A stretch of 22,813 nucleotides of DNA from Welwitschia mirabilis (GCA_051453625.1 JBOZIK010000001.1:128306984-128329796); one strand, 5' to 3'; positions 10,151-18,592 are shown, numbered from the stretch's first letter. Program-made: numbers and translations. Notes: a model not told the origin generated them from the letters alone.

Positions 10151-10639
10151 ATCTTCTACTTTTCATTCCTTTGCAAACACCCTTGTTGTAGCACTTCCCA
10201 AAACATAATTGATTCATTTATTTCCAAGGATGTTTTTATCATGTTCCAATTTATAAGTTAGAAAAATTATCCTAAGAATTATTAAATAAAAGTAAGTAAT
10301 ATAGTCAAATATAATTTCTTATAAGCAAAAGGAATTATTATAATGGTGATAAAATTTTTTTTATCTTGATGCTATTCTTTGGAATTATTTATTAATTAAT
10401 TTATAATTAAATTCCTCTTTTTTTAATCATGACAAAAGTAATGGTATGTTCTTGAAATTCTAGCATTTATTTCTTGATTTATGGAGTTATTAGTAATGAT
10501 TATTCTAGAATTTAACAATATTATATATTGTGACTAACTTATCTTCTTTTTACTTATGTTAAAGGACTTACTTCTTGTAGGCATCTTTTTTAATGATTAT
10601 TATTTTGTAAAATAAGTAGTTACTATTATGATGAAATAT
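10151..10639. other. Gene-free A+T-rich stretch
   Basis: No reading frame or repeat of note is seen. The start of LTR A may lie in this stretch, but no TG-start terminus matching the other LTRs could be fixed. Confidence 0.5.
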
Positions 10640-10755
10640 TATGCACCCAGTGGCAAGGCAAAGTAAAGATTTTAGATTATGAAATCATTACCAGTTCTTC
10701 TCATGATGGTGTCTCTTCATATTCTTATATCTCTTCATATCCCCATCTTCTCTAT

Positions 10756-10765
10756 TATAAATAGG
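10756..10765 (+). promoter_or_regulatory. TATA box of LTR A
   Basis: TATAAATAGG, followed by a C/T-rich stretch and CTCATATTTTCAC. The same box and downstream sequence occur at 18593-18602 on the minus strand in LTR B, so the box is conserved between two LTR copies and probably directed Pol II transcription of the element. Confidence 0.75.
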
Positions 10766-11231
10766 ACTTTCCTCTCCTCATATTTTCACATCTTTGAGAA
10801 ATCCTTTGTTATTGAATCTTTACAATGTCAAACTTGAATCTTGGAAAATCTTGGAACTTTGAAATCTTAAAAGATCCTTGAAGTCTTTAGACATTACAAC
10901 CAAATATAGGTATGGTTTCATTTAATTGTTACATTGTTAAGTAGTCTTATTCTTATATGCATCTTTAGATGCATTTTCATTTTTGTTCATTTTATTGCAA
11001 TCATCTTAAAATTGTTTAGATTTCTATGTTATCATTTCTTAATAAATTGCAATCTTGGTCATGAATTTTTATTTATTATCTTCTTGGAAAAATATTTAAG
11101 AAATTGAATGAGAATGTAATCCAAGTTATTCTTGTCATGGAACTACATTTTTGTTGATATATCTTGCTCATACTTCTTATTATATCTTGGATTCTTATGA
11201 TATTATGAAAATGAGTATTTCACAGATTGTT

Positions 11232-11414
11232 TAATGAGGTAGTGAAATGTGAGAATCTGTAGATCACTAAATGAGGTAATGGAATTGATAGAACCATAGA
11301 TCGTCAAATGAGGTAGTGGGCTCCATAGACTGTTAAATGAGGTAGTGGAGCAAGAGAATACATGAAAGAAATATTATGAGAAATCCACAAATTACCAAAT
11401 GCGGTAGTGGAGGA
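11232..11414 (+). repeat. Minisatellite-like array inside LTR A, five core units
   Basis: A core AAATGAGGTAGTGGA (with variants such as GAGGTAATGGA and GCGGTAGTGG) starts at about 11232, 11269, 11306, 11335 and 11397. Preceding bases CATAGATCGT or CATAGACTGT are also shared by the middle units. Spacing is 37, 37, 29 and 62 bp. A single related core, AAAATCAGGTAGTGGAG, occurs at 20176-20192 in the leader of element N3. Confidence 0.75.
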
Positions 11415-11700
11415 AAATGAAAAATATATGAAAGATATATAGAAAAATTAGTTATTCTCATATCATTTTTGTAAGATCATTGTTTGAAATTCTTGAAATG
11501 ATTGTTGTTTCTTGGAAATTATTGATTTTGTTCTTATTTATCTTGACTCTTAGAATTCTTCAATCTTTCTATTATCTTGACTTGATCATACTAGGATCTA
11601 TAAAGATTTCATGATTCTTACTTCATATTTCTTATATAAACAAGTGGAAAAACTAGAGCTTAATTACTGAGGAAGGCATCGAGAAGTAAAGATTATCATT

Positions 11701-12248
11701 CTAGTTTATGTTGAAAAATTACTTTGAAATGAAATTTATAGCTCTTTTATGAACATTCAAATTTTAGTGATATAATATTGAGAATATTTCCCAAACTAAA
11801 TCATGTATATTCTTGATTATACCTTCTTGAATTTGCAACAACCAATGTAATAAATTTTGATTTTCTTGTTAAAATTTCCCATATTTTCTTTATTGATTTT
11901 CTTATTAAAAAATTCTATATTCAAATTGTAGAATCTTTAATATATAACTTGTTAGAATAATTATTAATTTTATAGAAGTATCATAATATCATAATTTTAA
12001 TTATTATTAAATTAATCATTATTATGATAGGTTATTTTTAATTATTATGAAATGATGAAATATTTAAGATATTATGAGAGTAAGGGCTACAGTAAGAGGA
12101 GAATGAGAAGATTTCATTTCGTAATAGAATAAGGTAAAGGTTAATTATTTTTATTTAAATAAACTAATATTTAAATAATAAATATTATATAATTATAATG
12201 TTTTTAATTATAGCTATTAGTGAAAAAGTGGAGTGTGTGAAGAATTTA
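11701..12248. other. Extremely A+T-rich, gene-free stretch
   Basis: Composition between about 11930 and 12220 is almost entirely A and T. It contains a perfect 10-bp inverted repeat (TATCATAATA at 11979-11988, TATTATGATA at 12020-12029, 31-bp spacer), which in such sequence may be chance or may be a MITE or matrix-attachment-like remnant. No coding signal. Confidence 0.5.
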
Positions 12249-12310
12249 GGACTCAAACCCCTAACCTTTTCCTTGACAATAATTTTTCTTTACCATTACA
12301 CCAAGAAGCA
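12249..12310 (-). mobile_element. tRNA-like SINE head (Pol III A and B boxes)
   Basis: On the minus strand TGGTGTAATGG (complement of 12293-12303) fits the Pol III A box and GGTTTGAGTCC (complement of 12249-12259) fits the B box GGTTCGANTCC with one change. They are 33 bp apart, in the range for tRNA genes and tRNA-derived SINEs. No cloverleaf acceptor stem can be formed, so it is not a tRNA gene. The SINE body would extend to lower coordinates; its tail is not identifiable. Confidence 0.55.
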
Positions 12311-12403
12311 CATGTTGAAAATGAAAACATTTTAAATATATTTAATTTATGACATTAGTTTATAAATGCAACCATTAATTAAAAAGAAAATGCAATGATT
12401 TGG

Positions 12404-12460
12404 AAGCAAACTCAAGCCACCATCTTAACATGCTAGCTACCCTACCATCACACTAACCAA
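12404..12460 (-). mobile_element. Second tRNA-like SINE head, weaker
   Basis: On the minus strand TAGTGTGATGG (complement of 12445-12455) resembles an A box and GGCTTGAGTTT (complement of 12408-12418) a B box that has lost its final CC. The spacing is 26 bp. It lies about 155 bp upstream of the better pair at 12249-12310 on the same strand, so the two may be halves of a dimeric SINE or two independent insertions. Confidence 0.38.
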
Positions 12461-12751
12461 GGGCAGACATTTCATAAAAGGAATGCTTTAAATACAATTA
12501 AACTAATACCATCATATCAAATCTTGATCTCAGTCTGGATCTTAGACACTCTTCTTTTGTGCATGAAAAGCATGATAAAAATGCCACTTCCTACATCGTA
12601 TGCATAAACAAACAAATAGATGATTAAACGAATGGTCTATAAAGTGAAGCATTTTGATTTTATAACTCAAGGAAATAATAACTAAATAATGGTGTTGAGC
12701 AAATGCCTAAAGAAGCTTCTAAAAAGATTTTATTTTTCTTTTTGTTTAGAG
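12461..12751. other. Gene-free stretch ending in a splice-acceptor-like tract
   Basis: Slightly less A+T-rich than its surroundings. A pyrimidine tract followed by AG lies at about 12730-12749, directly before the ATG at 12752. No other feature is seen. Confidence 0.4.
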
Positions 12752-13012
12752 ATGACCAAGAGAAAGTCAAAGGAAAAGATGAAGGAGGAGGTGCAACATC
12801 GATAGCTAATACATAATACTACCATGAGCAATTTCCATGACATGAATCTTCTTATGCTTTATGGCTTATGTGTCAAGGGTGTCCAATGCCCTTTCACCTA
12901 GGAGTTCATACATTTAGTGATGCTAAATATTTTCTCTTCTAGAAGGAATGTTATACCATTGCACTTAGCCTCATCATGGATCTTGAAACCATCTATGAAG
13001 GATTGTGTGTAA
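12752..13012 (+). pseudogene. Interrupted 86-codon frame of unknown family
   Basis: From ATG 12752 to TAA 13010 one frame runs with only two internal TAGs. It begins with a Lys/Glu-rich stretch (MTKRKSKEKMKEEVQHR), followed by NLLMLYGLCVKGVQCPFT, EFIHLVMLNIF and LHLASSWIL. Composition is protein-like and less A+T-rich than the surroundings. A pyrimidine tract ending in AG just upstream could be an intron 3' end. The middle part loosely recalls the plant-specific putative transposon protein domain found near gag in some plant elements, but the likeness is weak. I do not recognise the family. Confidence 0.3.
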
Positions 13013-13506
13013 TGCTCCATAAAAAAAATATACATCATAAAGGGTATTGGAAATTATGCCTTTAGCTTTTCACTTACCAATGCCTCTGTTGATGGATAAA
13101 ACTATACACTCATTACATCATGCTGGCTCTTCAACCTCATTAAGACAAAGAGAGCATAGAAAGTGCATAATCCACTAGAAACACAAAGAACATGAAAAGT
13201 ACACAATCCACCAAAGATTCATAAATGAAGTTTAGAGAAATGAGAATAATTCCTCTATTAAATAAACTTATATGAAAATAAGAAATTGTAGAGAGGTATA
13301 TATTTGCATCCCCTACAGAAAATGCTTTGTTTTTAAGCTGCGACTTAGGATCCATATAGAACTATATGTATAAAATAATTCATAGGTGGTCTATGCCTTT
13401 CCTTAGGGGTCTTACATCTTTAGTATTTACTAGTTTCTTTCATGTCATGCTCATGTCTAGCGATCATCTGGAGTCTTAATCATGAGAAATATCCTTAATC
13501 CATAGA
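13013..13506. other. Stretch with no supported gene
   Basis: A 71-codon minus-strand frame at 13140-13355 has no recognisable motif; its hydrophobic end follows from T-rich sequence. Nothing else is seen. Confidence 0.45.
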
Positions 13507-13647
13507 TCAATGAGTAAAGAACATCATTTGTCTAAATTTCTTTTCCTCATACAATGATAATGCAATAGCACTATAATGTTCGCCAAAATCTTGTAGCTCT
13601 TTCCCTTTCATCTAAGCAATCAATATTGTATCTCTTTTCCTCGTATC
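13507..13647 (-). pseudogene. Possible short minus-strand gag-like remnant
   Basis: The minus strand reads 46 codons with one TAG: DTRKRDTILIA, then MKGKELQDFGEHYSAIALSL and YEEKKFRQMMFFTH before TGA. The pattern (a Glu-Leu-Gln-Asp helix with later aromatic residues) recalls the second half of retrotransposon gag domains. The match is short and could be chance. The microsatellite begins just beyond it. Confidence 0.2.
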
Positions 13648-13658
13648 TGAGAAATTAG

Positions 13659-13660
<2 letters not shown>

Positions 13661-13735
<75 letters not shown>

Positions 13736-13762
13736 CTGCATGTGTGTGTATATGTGTGTGTG
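13661..13762 (+). repeat. Compound microsatellite: (CT)32 then TG-rich
   Basis: A perfect CT run covers 13666-13729 (32 units) and is followed by an imperfect TG/TATG stretch to 13762. Long perfect dinucleotide runs of this kind are young compared with the decayed elements around it, and the length is likely to vary between individuals. Confidence 0.97.
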
Positions 13763-14213
13763 AATATTATCTTTGATGTTTGTTGTATTTATTAGTATAA
13801 TGATCATTACAAATAGATAAATTAAGAATCAATAAGATATTTCTTTTTAAAGATTTCTTATGAGTTTGCTAAGCATAAATATTAAAAAAGAATTCATTAG
13901 AATTGGATTAGAACTTAAAAATTTAGAAAGGATTTGTCATCAAAGTGGTCTATATGGAACTCTACATGATTACACAGTCTACATGGTTTTTATCCTTTTA
14001 CCAATAGTCTTCTTAGTAATGAAGTTTATAAAATGTAGTATGATTATGTAAAAACTAAATAACAATGGTGCAACATTTAGTAAGTTAAATTATGGAGTAG
14101 TAGATCTTGCATTCGAATATTTGTGAAACCTTCTTAGAACTCTTCTCTGAAATAAACTATGTTTAACCTATATGAGTATAACTCAAACTCTTAAGTCTTC
14201 TTTTAATTTAGAT
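13763..14213. other. Gene-free stretch with a possible B-box-like site
   Basis: The 63-codon frame at 13860-14051 (MSLLSINIKKEFIRIG...) shows no known motif. At 14109-14119 GCATTCGAATA resembles a Pol III B box, but no convincing A box precedes it at the right distance. No other feature. Confidence 0.4.
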
Positions 14214-14270
14214 AGTAGCTCAAGGGGTCTTAGGTGGAAAATGTATACAAGAGGTTTTGTATTCAAATAA
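14214..14270 (+). mobile_element. Possible tRNA-like SINE head, + strand
   Basis: TAGCTCAAGGG at about 14216-14226 fits an A box and TGTATTCAAAT at 14259-14269 is a degenerate B box, about 32 bp apart. It lies 150 bp after the B-box-like site at 14109, a spacing similar to that of the minus-strand pair at 12249 and 12408. Both boxes are diverged, so this is tentative. Confidence 0.35.
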
Positions 14271-14493
14271 TATTTTTATTAATTAAAACCTATGGGTAGA
14301 ACAAATGTTAATATATTAGGCTAAATTATTACTTAAACAAAAATCCAATAGACTTATCTAAATTATAAGATATCTCCCTTATTTTGTACTTATGCTTAGT
14401 TTCTTGATCATTAATGCATGATATTGATAGTACAGTTAAACTTATTTTTGGCTAATTCTATATCATCTTATCTAAATATTAAGTCCTAGATCT
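14271..14493. other. Gene-free A+T-rich flank upstream of the 268-bp LTR
   Basis: No coding signal, no recognisable repeat. A 5-bp target-site duplication around the LTR start could not be verified because the other end of the element is not identified. Confidence 0.4.
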
Positions 14494-14761
14494 TGTGAGG
14501 CCTTAATTATTCATCTATAAAGTTAATTTTTTAAATTTGAACCTTAAATAATATTTTAAGTGTATGTAAGTATATTTAGATATATGAATATTTAGCTATA
14601 ATAATATAGTATTATAGATATAATTAAATTTGGAATCTCTCATATTAGTTTAAGAGCATTTAATAGAAAATATCAAGTATTATAATGATTATTATCAAGT
14701 ATTATAATGATTATTTTATTATCATTCAAAGTTTTAGTTGTATTAAAATCTAGGTCTTACA
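14494..14761 (+). mobile_element. Short 5' LTR (268 bp) of a Ty3/gypsy element
   Basis: The segment starts TGTGAGGCCT and ends AGGTCTTACA; the ends are inverted repeats matching at 8 of 10 positions and have the canonical TG...CA termini. Three bases later a decayed initiator-Met-type primer-binding site begins, and a gag ORF starts 200 bp downstream, which is the expected 5' arrangement. The interior is A+T-rich and contains a perfect tandem duplication of 22 bp (14671-14692 and 14693-14714). A 3' LTR partner was not found in the window. The start is less secure than the end. Confidence 0.55.
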
Positions 14762-14764
14762 TTT

Positions 14765-14776
14765 TAGTATTATAGT
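14765..14776 (+). promoter_or_regulatory. Decayed primer-binding site, initiator-tRNA-Met type
   Basis: TAGTATTATAGT matches the common plant site TGGTATCAGAGC at 8 of 12 positions; three of the four differences are C-to-T or G-to-A. It follows the LTR end after a 3-base spacer. Reverse transcription of the element would have been primed here. Confidence 0.5.
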
Positions 14777-14790
14777 CGAGGTTTTGCAAA

Positions 14791-14912
14791 CTCATTGGGC
14801 ATAACTACTGTTAAGCTTGTGATTTCACTAGGAATATATTGTTAAGCTATTGTAAGAGTTTAGGTTGTAATTCCACTTGGCATAACTACTATTAAAGGTG
14901 TAAGTTTTAATA
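14791..14912 (+). repeat. Imperfect repeat in the gag leader
   Basis: GGCATAACTACTGTTAAG (14798) and GGCATAACTACTATTAAA (14879) are near-identical, each followed by a TTGTGATTT- or GTGTAAGTTT-like block; a third, more diverged unit (AGGAATATATTGTTAAGC, from 14830) lies between them. The array lies between primer-binding site and gag start. Confidence 0.65.
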
Positions 14913-14961
14913 TGGAAATTTAGGTTTGACATATGTGTAGTTTGATTCTCACAGGAATAAC

Positions 14962-15548
14962 ATGACCCCAAGAAGGATAGTAAACCAATCAAAGAAAGTT
15001 ACAACATTAGTAAATCTAGTTAATAGATTAGTGGATGAGCTTCATGAGTAAAGAAATAGTAGAAAAGATGGTGCTTCTATCAAGAAAATGATGATGTAAT
15101 TTAAGAGAGCAAATCCTTCAACATTTAAAGGTATCAACAATGCAACAAATGTAGAAGCATAATTAATTTTCATACAAAATGAATTACAATCTTACTACAA
15201 AATAGAAGGCAATATTAGTAACTCATTAGCTTATTAAAGGAACAACATTATGATGGAATGTAAAAAATAATAATGCATCGTTTCTAATACCTATGACAGT
15301 GGAAGAATTTAAGAGAAGATGTAGAGATAGATACATCTCAGAATTTTTTATAAATGCAAAGGCCAACAAATTCTATGACCTTAAGTAAATATGAGTACAA
15401 ATTTATAGAACTTTTAAGATATGTTCTTGAATTAGTTGATAGTGAAGAAGTAAAAGTTAGAAGATTTGTGACTAGTCTGCTTCCAGTAATTTAAATCAAC
15501 TTAAATTATTTTAATTCAAGACAATTGTAGAAGCCTTAGAGAAGGTCA
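14962..15548 (+). pseudogene. Decayed gag of a Ty3/gypsy element, N-terminal and core part
   Basis: Starts at ATG 14962 (MTPRRIVNQSKKVTTLVN), 200 bp after the LTR. The first frame runs to about 15225 with four TAAs and contains FKRANPSTFKG and NATNVEA, then a TAA where a Trp is usual: the start of the retrotransposon gag domain. After a one-base shift it continues KGTTL, VEEFKRRCRDRYISEFFINA and KANKFYDLK, and then, shifted again, YEYKFIELLRYVLELVDSEE and VKVRRFVTSLLPVI. Order and motifs match gag of the Ty3/gypsy group with zinc knuckle (chromovirus-like rather than Athila-like, by the residue pattern). No intact protein could be made. Confidence 0.84.
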
Positions 15549-16191
15549 AAATTAGTGAAGAGTTATGAAACATAAATAATAATCTTAGAGAGAAAAATAA
15601 AATGTCTTGATATAATAGAAGAATAAAACCATGGAAGAAATCTTTCAACCAAAGCATAGGAATAATGAGAGGAAGAGGTAGAGTAAATATGGCTATAATC
15701 AACAGAAGAGTAACACATTAACCACAACAAAGAAAGTAAACTCAAGCAACTAGAGGAAGAGGTAGATTTATAGAACCATTAATAAATGATTAGGTTTTTT
15801 AAAAATACAACTAATGAGGTGTTTTCTATATTATGGACCTTATTATGTCATGAATTGCCCTGAAAGGAAGAAATAAGAAGTAGCTATGACAAATATATAT
15901 AAGATATAATTCAGTCGAATCTAGAGGCTATTTTGTTAAAATCACTTTTCTTTCCATTCCTATTGAAGTTTTTATGGAAAATCTACTACTATTGATTGGG
16001 AATCAACTAATGTAAATATAGATAAGGGTACACAAGAAACTAAGATTTGTAATACAAATTCTATTATTTGGGAGTCTTATCTTAGACATATAGAAAAAGA
16101 AATAAAAGCTATGCAAATTACCAATGAGACTAAAATTCTAGTCAAAAACAATAGTAAGAATATGGGGAAAGAAGGTGCTAATGTTAACAAT
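15549..16191 (+). pseudogene. Gag 3' part, copy 1: RG-rich region, broken zinc knuckle, downstream frame
   Basis: After the gag core come an Arg/Gly-rich stretch (RGRGR, about 15670-15770) and a zinc-knuckle remnant at 15819-15872: CFLYYGPYYVMNCPERKK. In the common plant form C-x2-C-x3-H-x4-C the second Cys and the His are both Tyr here (TGT to TAT and CAT/CAC to TAT), so it could not bind zinc. From 15967 one frame stays open for 75 codons into the gap, with IDWESTNVNIDKG and IWESYLRHIEKEIKAMQIT; it is polar and acidic and of unknown family. The whole stretch is repeated in diverged form from 16292. Confidence 0.75.
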
Positions 16192-16291
16192 NNNNNNNNN
16201 NNNNNNNNNNNNNNNNNNNNNNNNNNNNNNNNNNNNNNNNNNNNNNNNNNNNNNNNNNNNNNNNNNNNNNNNNNNNNNNNNNNNNNNNNNN
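16192..16291. other. Assembly gap of exactly 100 N
   Basis: Exactly 100 N, the conventional size for a join of unknown length. The two flanks are diverged copies of the same gag 3' region, so the true distance and even the adjacency of the two copies are uncertain. Confidence 0.99.
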
Positions 16292-16906
16292 AATTAGTTA
16301 AAAATTATGTATCATGAATAAAAAAGCAAAAATATGAATTTCTCAGAATAATAAAAGAATACAACCATGGGAGGAATCTTTCACTCAGAATATAGGTATG
16401 ATCATAGGAAGAGATAGAGTAAATGTGACTATAGTCCACATTCGAGCAACACATAAACTTCAAGAAGAAAGCAAACTTATCCAACTCGAGGAAGAAATAG
16501 ATTTCTAGAACTACCAAGAAATGATTAGTCTTTTAAATTTAATTAATGATTTTAAAATCATAGGACATTTTCTATGGTTGAGACCTTACTATGTTAGAAA
16601 TTGCCTTAAAAGAACGAAATAAGAAGCACTTATAACAAGTGTATAGAAGATGTCATCTAGTCAAACCTAGAGGTTTGTTTCTATTGAAGCCAATTTTTCT
16701 TCCACTCTTATTAAATTTTTCATGAAAGACCTATTATTTCTAATGGAATGTAAATTATATAAAAATAAATAAGGGTATAACATCAAGTCTATTCTTGAGG
16801 AGTCTTATATTTGAAGTTTAAACAAAAAAACAAAAACAAAACTAAGATTTTAAATAACAATGATAGTAAGATGATGAGGGAAAGAAGATGCTAATGAGCC
16901 TCATAA
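16292..16906 (+). pseudogene. Gag 3' part, copy 2 (diverged duplicate)
   Basis: Collinear with 15549-16191 at an offset of about 743 bp. Matching blocks are AATTAGT-x-AA...TTATG at the start, AATAAAAGAAT/AGAAGAATAAAACCATGG, GGAATCTTTCA-like, the Arg/Gly region, the knuckle remnant (HFLWLRPYYVRNCLKR at about 16564-16611), AATAAGAAG, and the later GGAGTCTTAT and GAAAGAAGATGCTAATG blocks. Identity is about 70-75% by eye. Here the first Cys of the knuckle is also lost (His). It has more frame breaks than copy 1. Confidence 0.72.
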
Positions 16907-17248
16907 GTCACAAAAGAATATATTGATGGTGATAATGAATTGAAAAAGATAGAGGATCATGTTAATATTGAGTCTATGAAGATAGAAGATGATATGATTA
17001 AGGTTGAAGGTAATATCAACAAGATTGTAAACAGAAATGATGAAGAATAAAATTATCTCAAACAAAAAAATGAAAGTTATCTAAATGATGTAAAAATTAA
17101 TTCCATTGAGGATGTAAGTAGGAATGAAAAACCAATACAAGAAATTGATTCTTTACCACCACTGAATGAAAATCCTCTAGCACCTAAGGTAGATATAGTT
17201 AAAGTTTCCTTCATTAGCATGCAAAATCATGAATTTATATTATTATGA
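16907..17248 (+). pseudogene. Acidic reading frame downstream of gag, one internal TAA
   Basis: One frame of 113 codons is open except for TAA at 17048-17050. It reads EYIDGDNELKKIEDHVNIES, MKIEDDMIKVEGNINKIVNR, then KQKNESYLNDVKINSIEDVS, EIDSLPPLNENPLAPKVDIV and ends SFISMQNHEFILL before TGA. It is rich in Glu, Asp, Asn, Lys and Ile, with a short Pro-containing segment. It continues the duplicated gag unit and probably belonged to the same polyprotein, but there is no protease motif (no D[ST]G) and I do not recognise the family. It has no ATG at its start. The minus-strand LTR starts about 100 bp further on. Confidence 0.45.
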
Positions 17249-17330
17249 TATTTTGGTAGATAAAAGTGAAGAGGTATTACTTACATCAATGGTGTAATGA
17301 CTTGATTTTCAATTAAAAAGACTTCATGTA

Positions 17331-17343
17331 GCTCTGATACCTA
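17331..17343 (-). promoter_or_regulatory. Primer-binding site of LTR B, initiator-tRNA-Met type
   Basis: On the minus strand TAGGTATCAGAGC matches the plant initiator-Met site (TTGGTATCAGAGC or close) with one difference. It lies two bases inside the CA end of LTR B, the canonical position, and is far better preserved than the site at 14765. Confidence 0.8.
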
Positions 17344-17939
17344 ATTGTAATGCCCTAATTTTAGCCCCTAAACTATTAATGTTACTTATTATGAATTTTT
17401 ACAATGTTCTCATCACAAATGTACACTAGATTAAATTTTATCATGCTTTAAATCATATCTCAATCTAATACCAAAATTTTGTTACAAGGAGGCAATTACA
17501 CCATGATAATAACATGTTAAAGGATAAGTTAAATCATAAATATCTTTAGAACATAATAGGTGAATAACATTCATAAAAAATTTACATTAACAGTATTCTT
17601 TCACATGTTACAATTGCAAATACATAAAGCATGAAATAAGTAGAAAGGTATTCCAAACCATCAGCACCAAGTACTTCTTTGATCAATAACTAGAATCCAT
17701 GCCAGTATCTCAACCTGCACATATAATATGGTATGAGAATTGTGAAATCATCAGAATCCCTAGTATGATACATGGAAAGGCTTAGGTGGGAAAGGGAAGT
17801 TTCAAGGATAAGAAAAGAATTCTCAAAGTAAATCGATATGTGACTAAGACAATTTAAGATTTGCAATGAATAAAAAAGTTCAATAATCTAGGTCCATTGC
17901 AAAATATAATTAACAAAATTTTCAAGGTATTAAGTTTTA

Positions 17940-18120
17940 CATCCCTAGAGGAGGCAATTTACCCCTTTACTCTTTGGAGGAATTATTATAATTTGGATGC
18001 TTACATACACATCTCCAGAGGGGACAATTTACCCCTTTACTCTCTAGAGGAATTATTGAACTCCAATAAACATGCCTAGAGAGGATAATTTTTACCCCTG
18101 TATTCTATAGGGTAAATTTT
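17940..18120 (+). repeat. Three-unit tandem repeat inside LTR B
   Basis: Units start at 17940 (CATCCCTAGAGG), 18010 (CATCTCCAGAGG) and 18071 (CATGCCTAGAGA) and share CAATTTACCCC or AATTTTTACCCC followed by TACTCT or TATTCT and TAGAGG. Unit lengths are 70, 61 and about 50 bp. The complement (GAGTAAAGGGGTAAATTG) is vaguely similar to the GTTAAATGAGGTAGTGG core of the array in LTR A, at the corresponding place in the LTR. Confidence 0.75.
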
Positions 18121-18592
18121 ATTTAGCAATCTAAAATATATTATAATTATCAGTAAATAAATGGTCACTAGCTTAAACATGATGAGAATGGTCAAGAAAG
18201 AGAAATCTTATATAGAACATGGCATTCAAATTACGTATAGAACTTACAATCTTTTGATAGTATACAAAATAAATAAGCTTTTAAGAAATGCAAAACATAA
18301 CAGTAGAGAAAAATGCAAGAAGTAGGTAATAACATAAAATAATAAAATGAAGGAACATAAATCATTCAAGCATGAAATGAAAAACCATAAGCCATACAAC
18401 AAATAAGAGGAAATACCATAAAATAATACAAGAATTAAATGAAAACCATAAACTATATTTGAAAATACGAATATTTAAATACTCCAGAGATTTCAAGCTT
18501 TAAGGTTCCAAGTCTTATCCAAGATCCAAGATTAAGATGGAAATATTCAATAGTTAGAACTTTCTCAAGATGGAAATATGAGAAGAGAAGGG

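Larger units (their letters stand above)
10640..11700 (+). mobile_element. LTR A (Ty3/gypsy-type), + strand, ends not resolved
   Basis: This region matches, in inverted orientation, the LTR at 17346 to about 18650. Shared blocks in order are ATGGTGTCT[CT]TTCAT, the TATA box TATAAATAGG, CTCATATTT, ATTGAAT, AATCTTGGA, CTTGGAAC, then far downstream CATACTAGG, ATGATT, CATATT and TATAT followed by a CA[AG]GT-x-GA block (about 11635-11660). The order of promoter, transcribed leader and 3' part is that of an LTR. The 3' end with a primer-binding site is not found after 11700, so the LTR is truncated or its end is unrecognisable. The element it belonged to is not identifiable. Confidence 0.7.

Noticed and set aside
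11661-11686. ACTGAGGAAGGC as a second Asp-type primer-binding site
   Set aside because: It resembles the start of the N3 internal region (CTGAGGAAGGC), but the surrounding bases align better with the 3' part of LTR B, so it is inside LTR A. The key GGCGCC part is missing.
12249-12310. True tRNA gene
   Set aside because: A and B boxes are present, but no acceptor or anticodon stem can be paired, so it is at most a tRNA-derived SINE head or tRNA-like relic.
13140-13355. 71-codon minus-strand ORF with a hydrophobic end
   Set aside because: No recognisable motif or start context; hydrophobicity is expected from T-rich codons.
13860-14051. 63-codon + ORF beginning MSLLSINIKKEF
   Set aside because: No family match by eye, no neighbouring remnants in the same frame, and short open frames of this size are expected by chance in so long a window.
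15511-15745. Minus-strand frames over the gag region, and the similar one at 16305-16517
   Set aside because: They are antisense shadows of the Arg/Gly-rich gag 3' part; the two copies look alike because the underlying sequence is duplicated.
17897-18079. 60-codon + frame over the LTR B tandem repeat
   Set aside because: The frame is a by-product of the repeat units; no family resemblance, and it lies antisense within an LTR.
17940-18120. CRISPR-like array
   Set aside because: Three diverged units of unequal length inside an LTR, without constant repeats or unique spacers, in a plant-like context.
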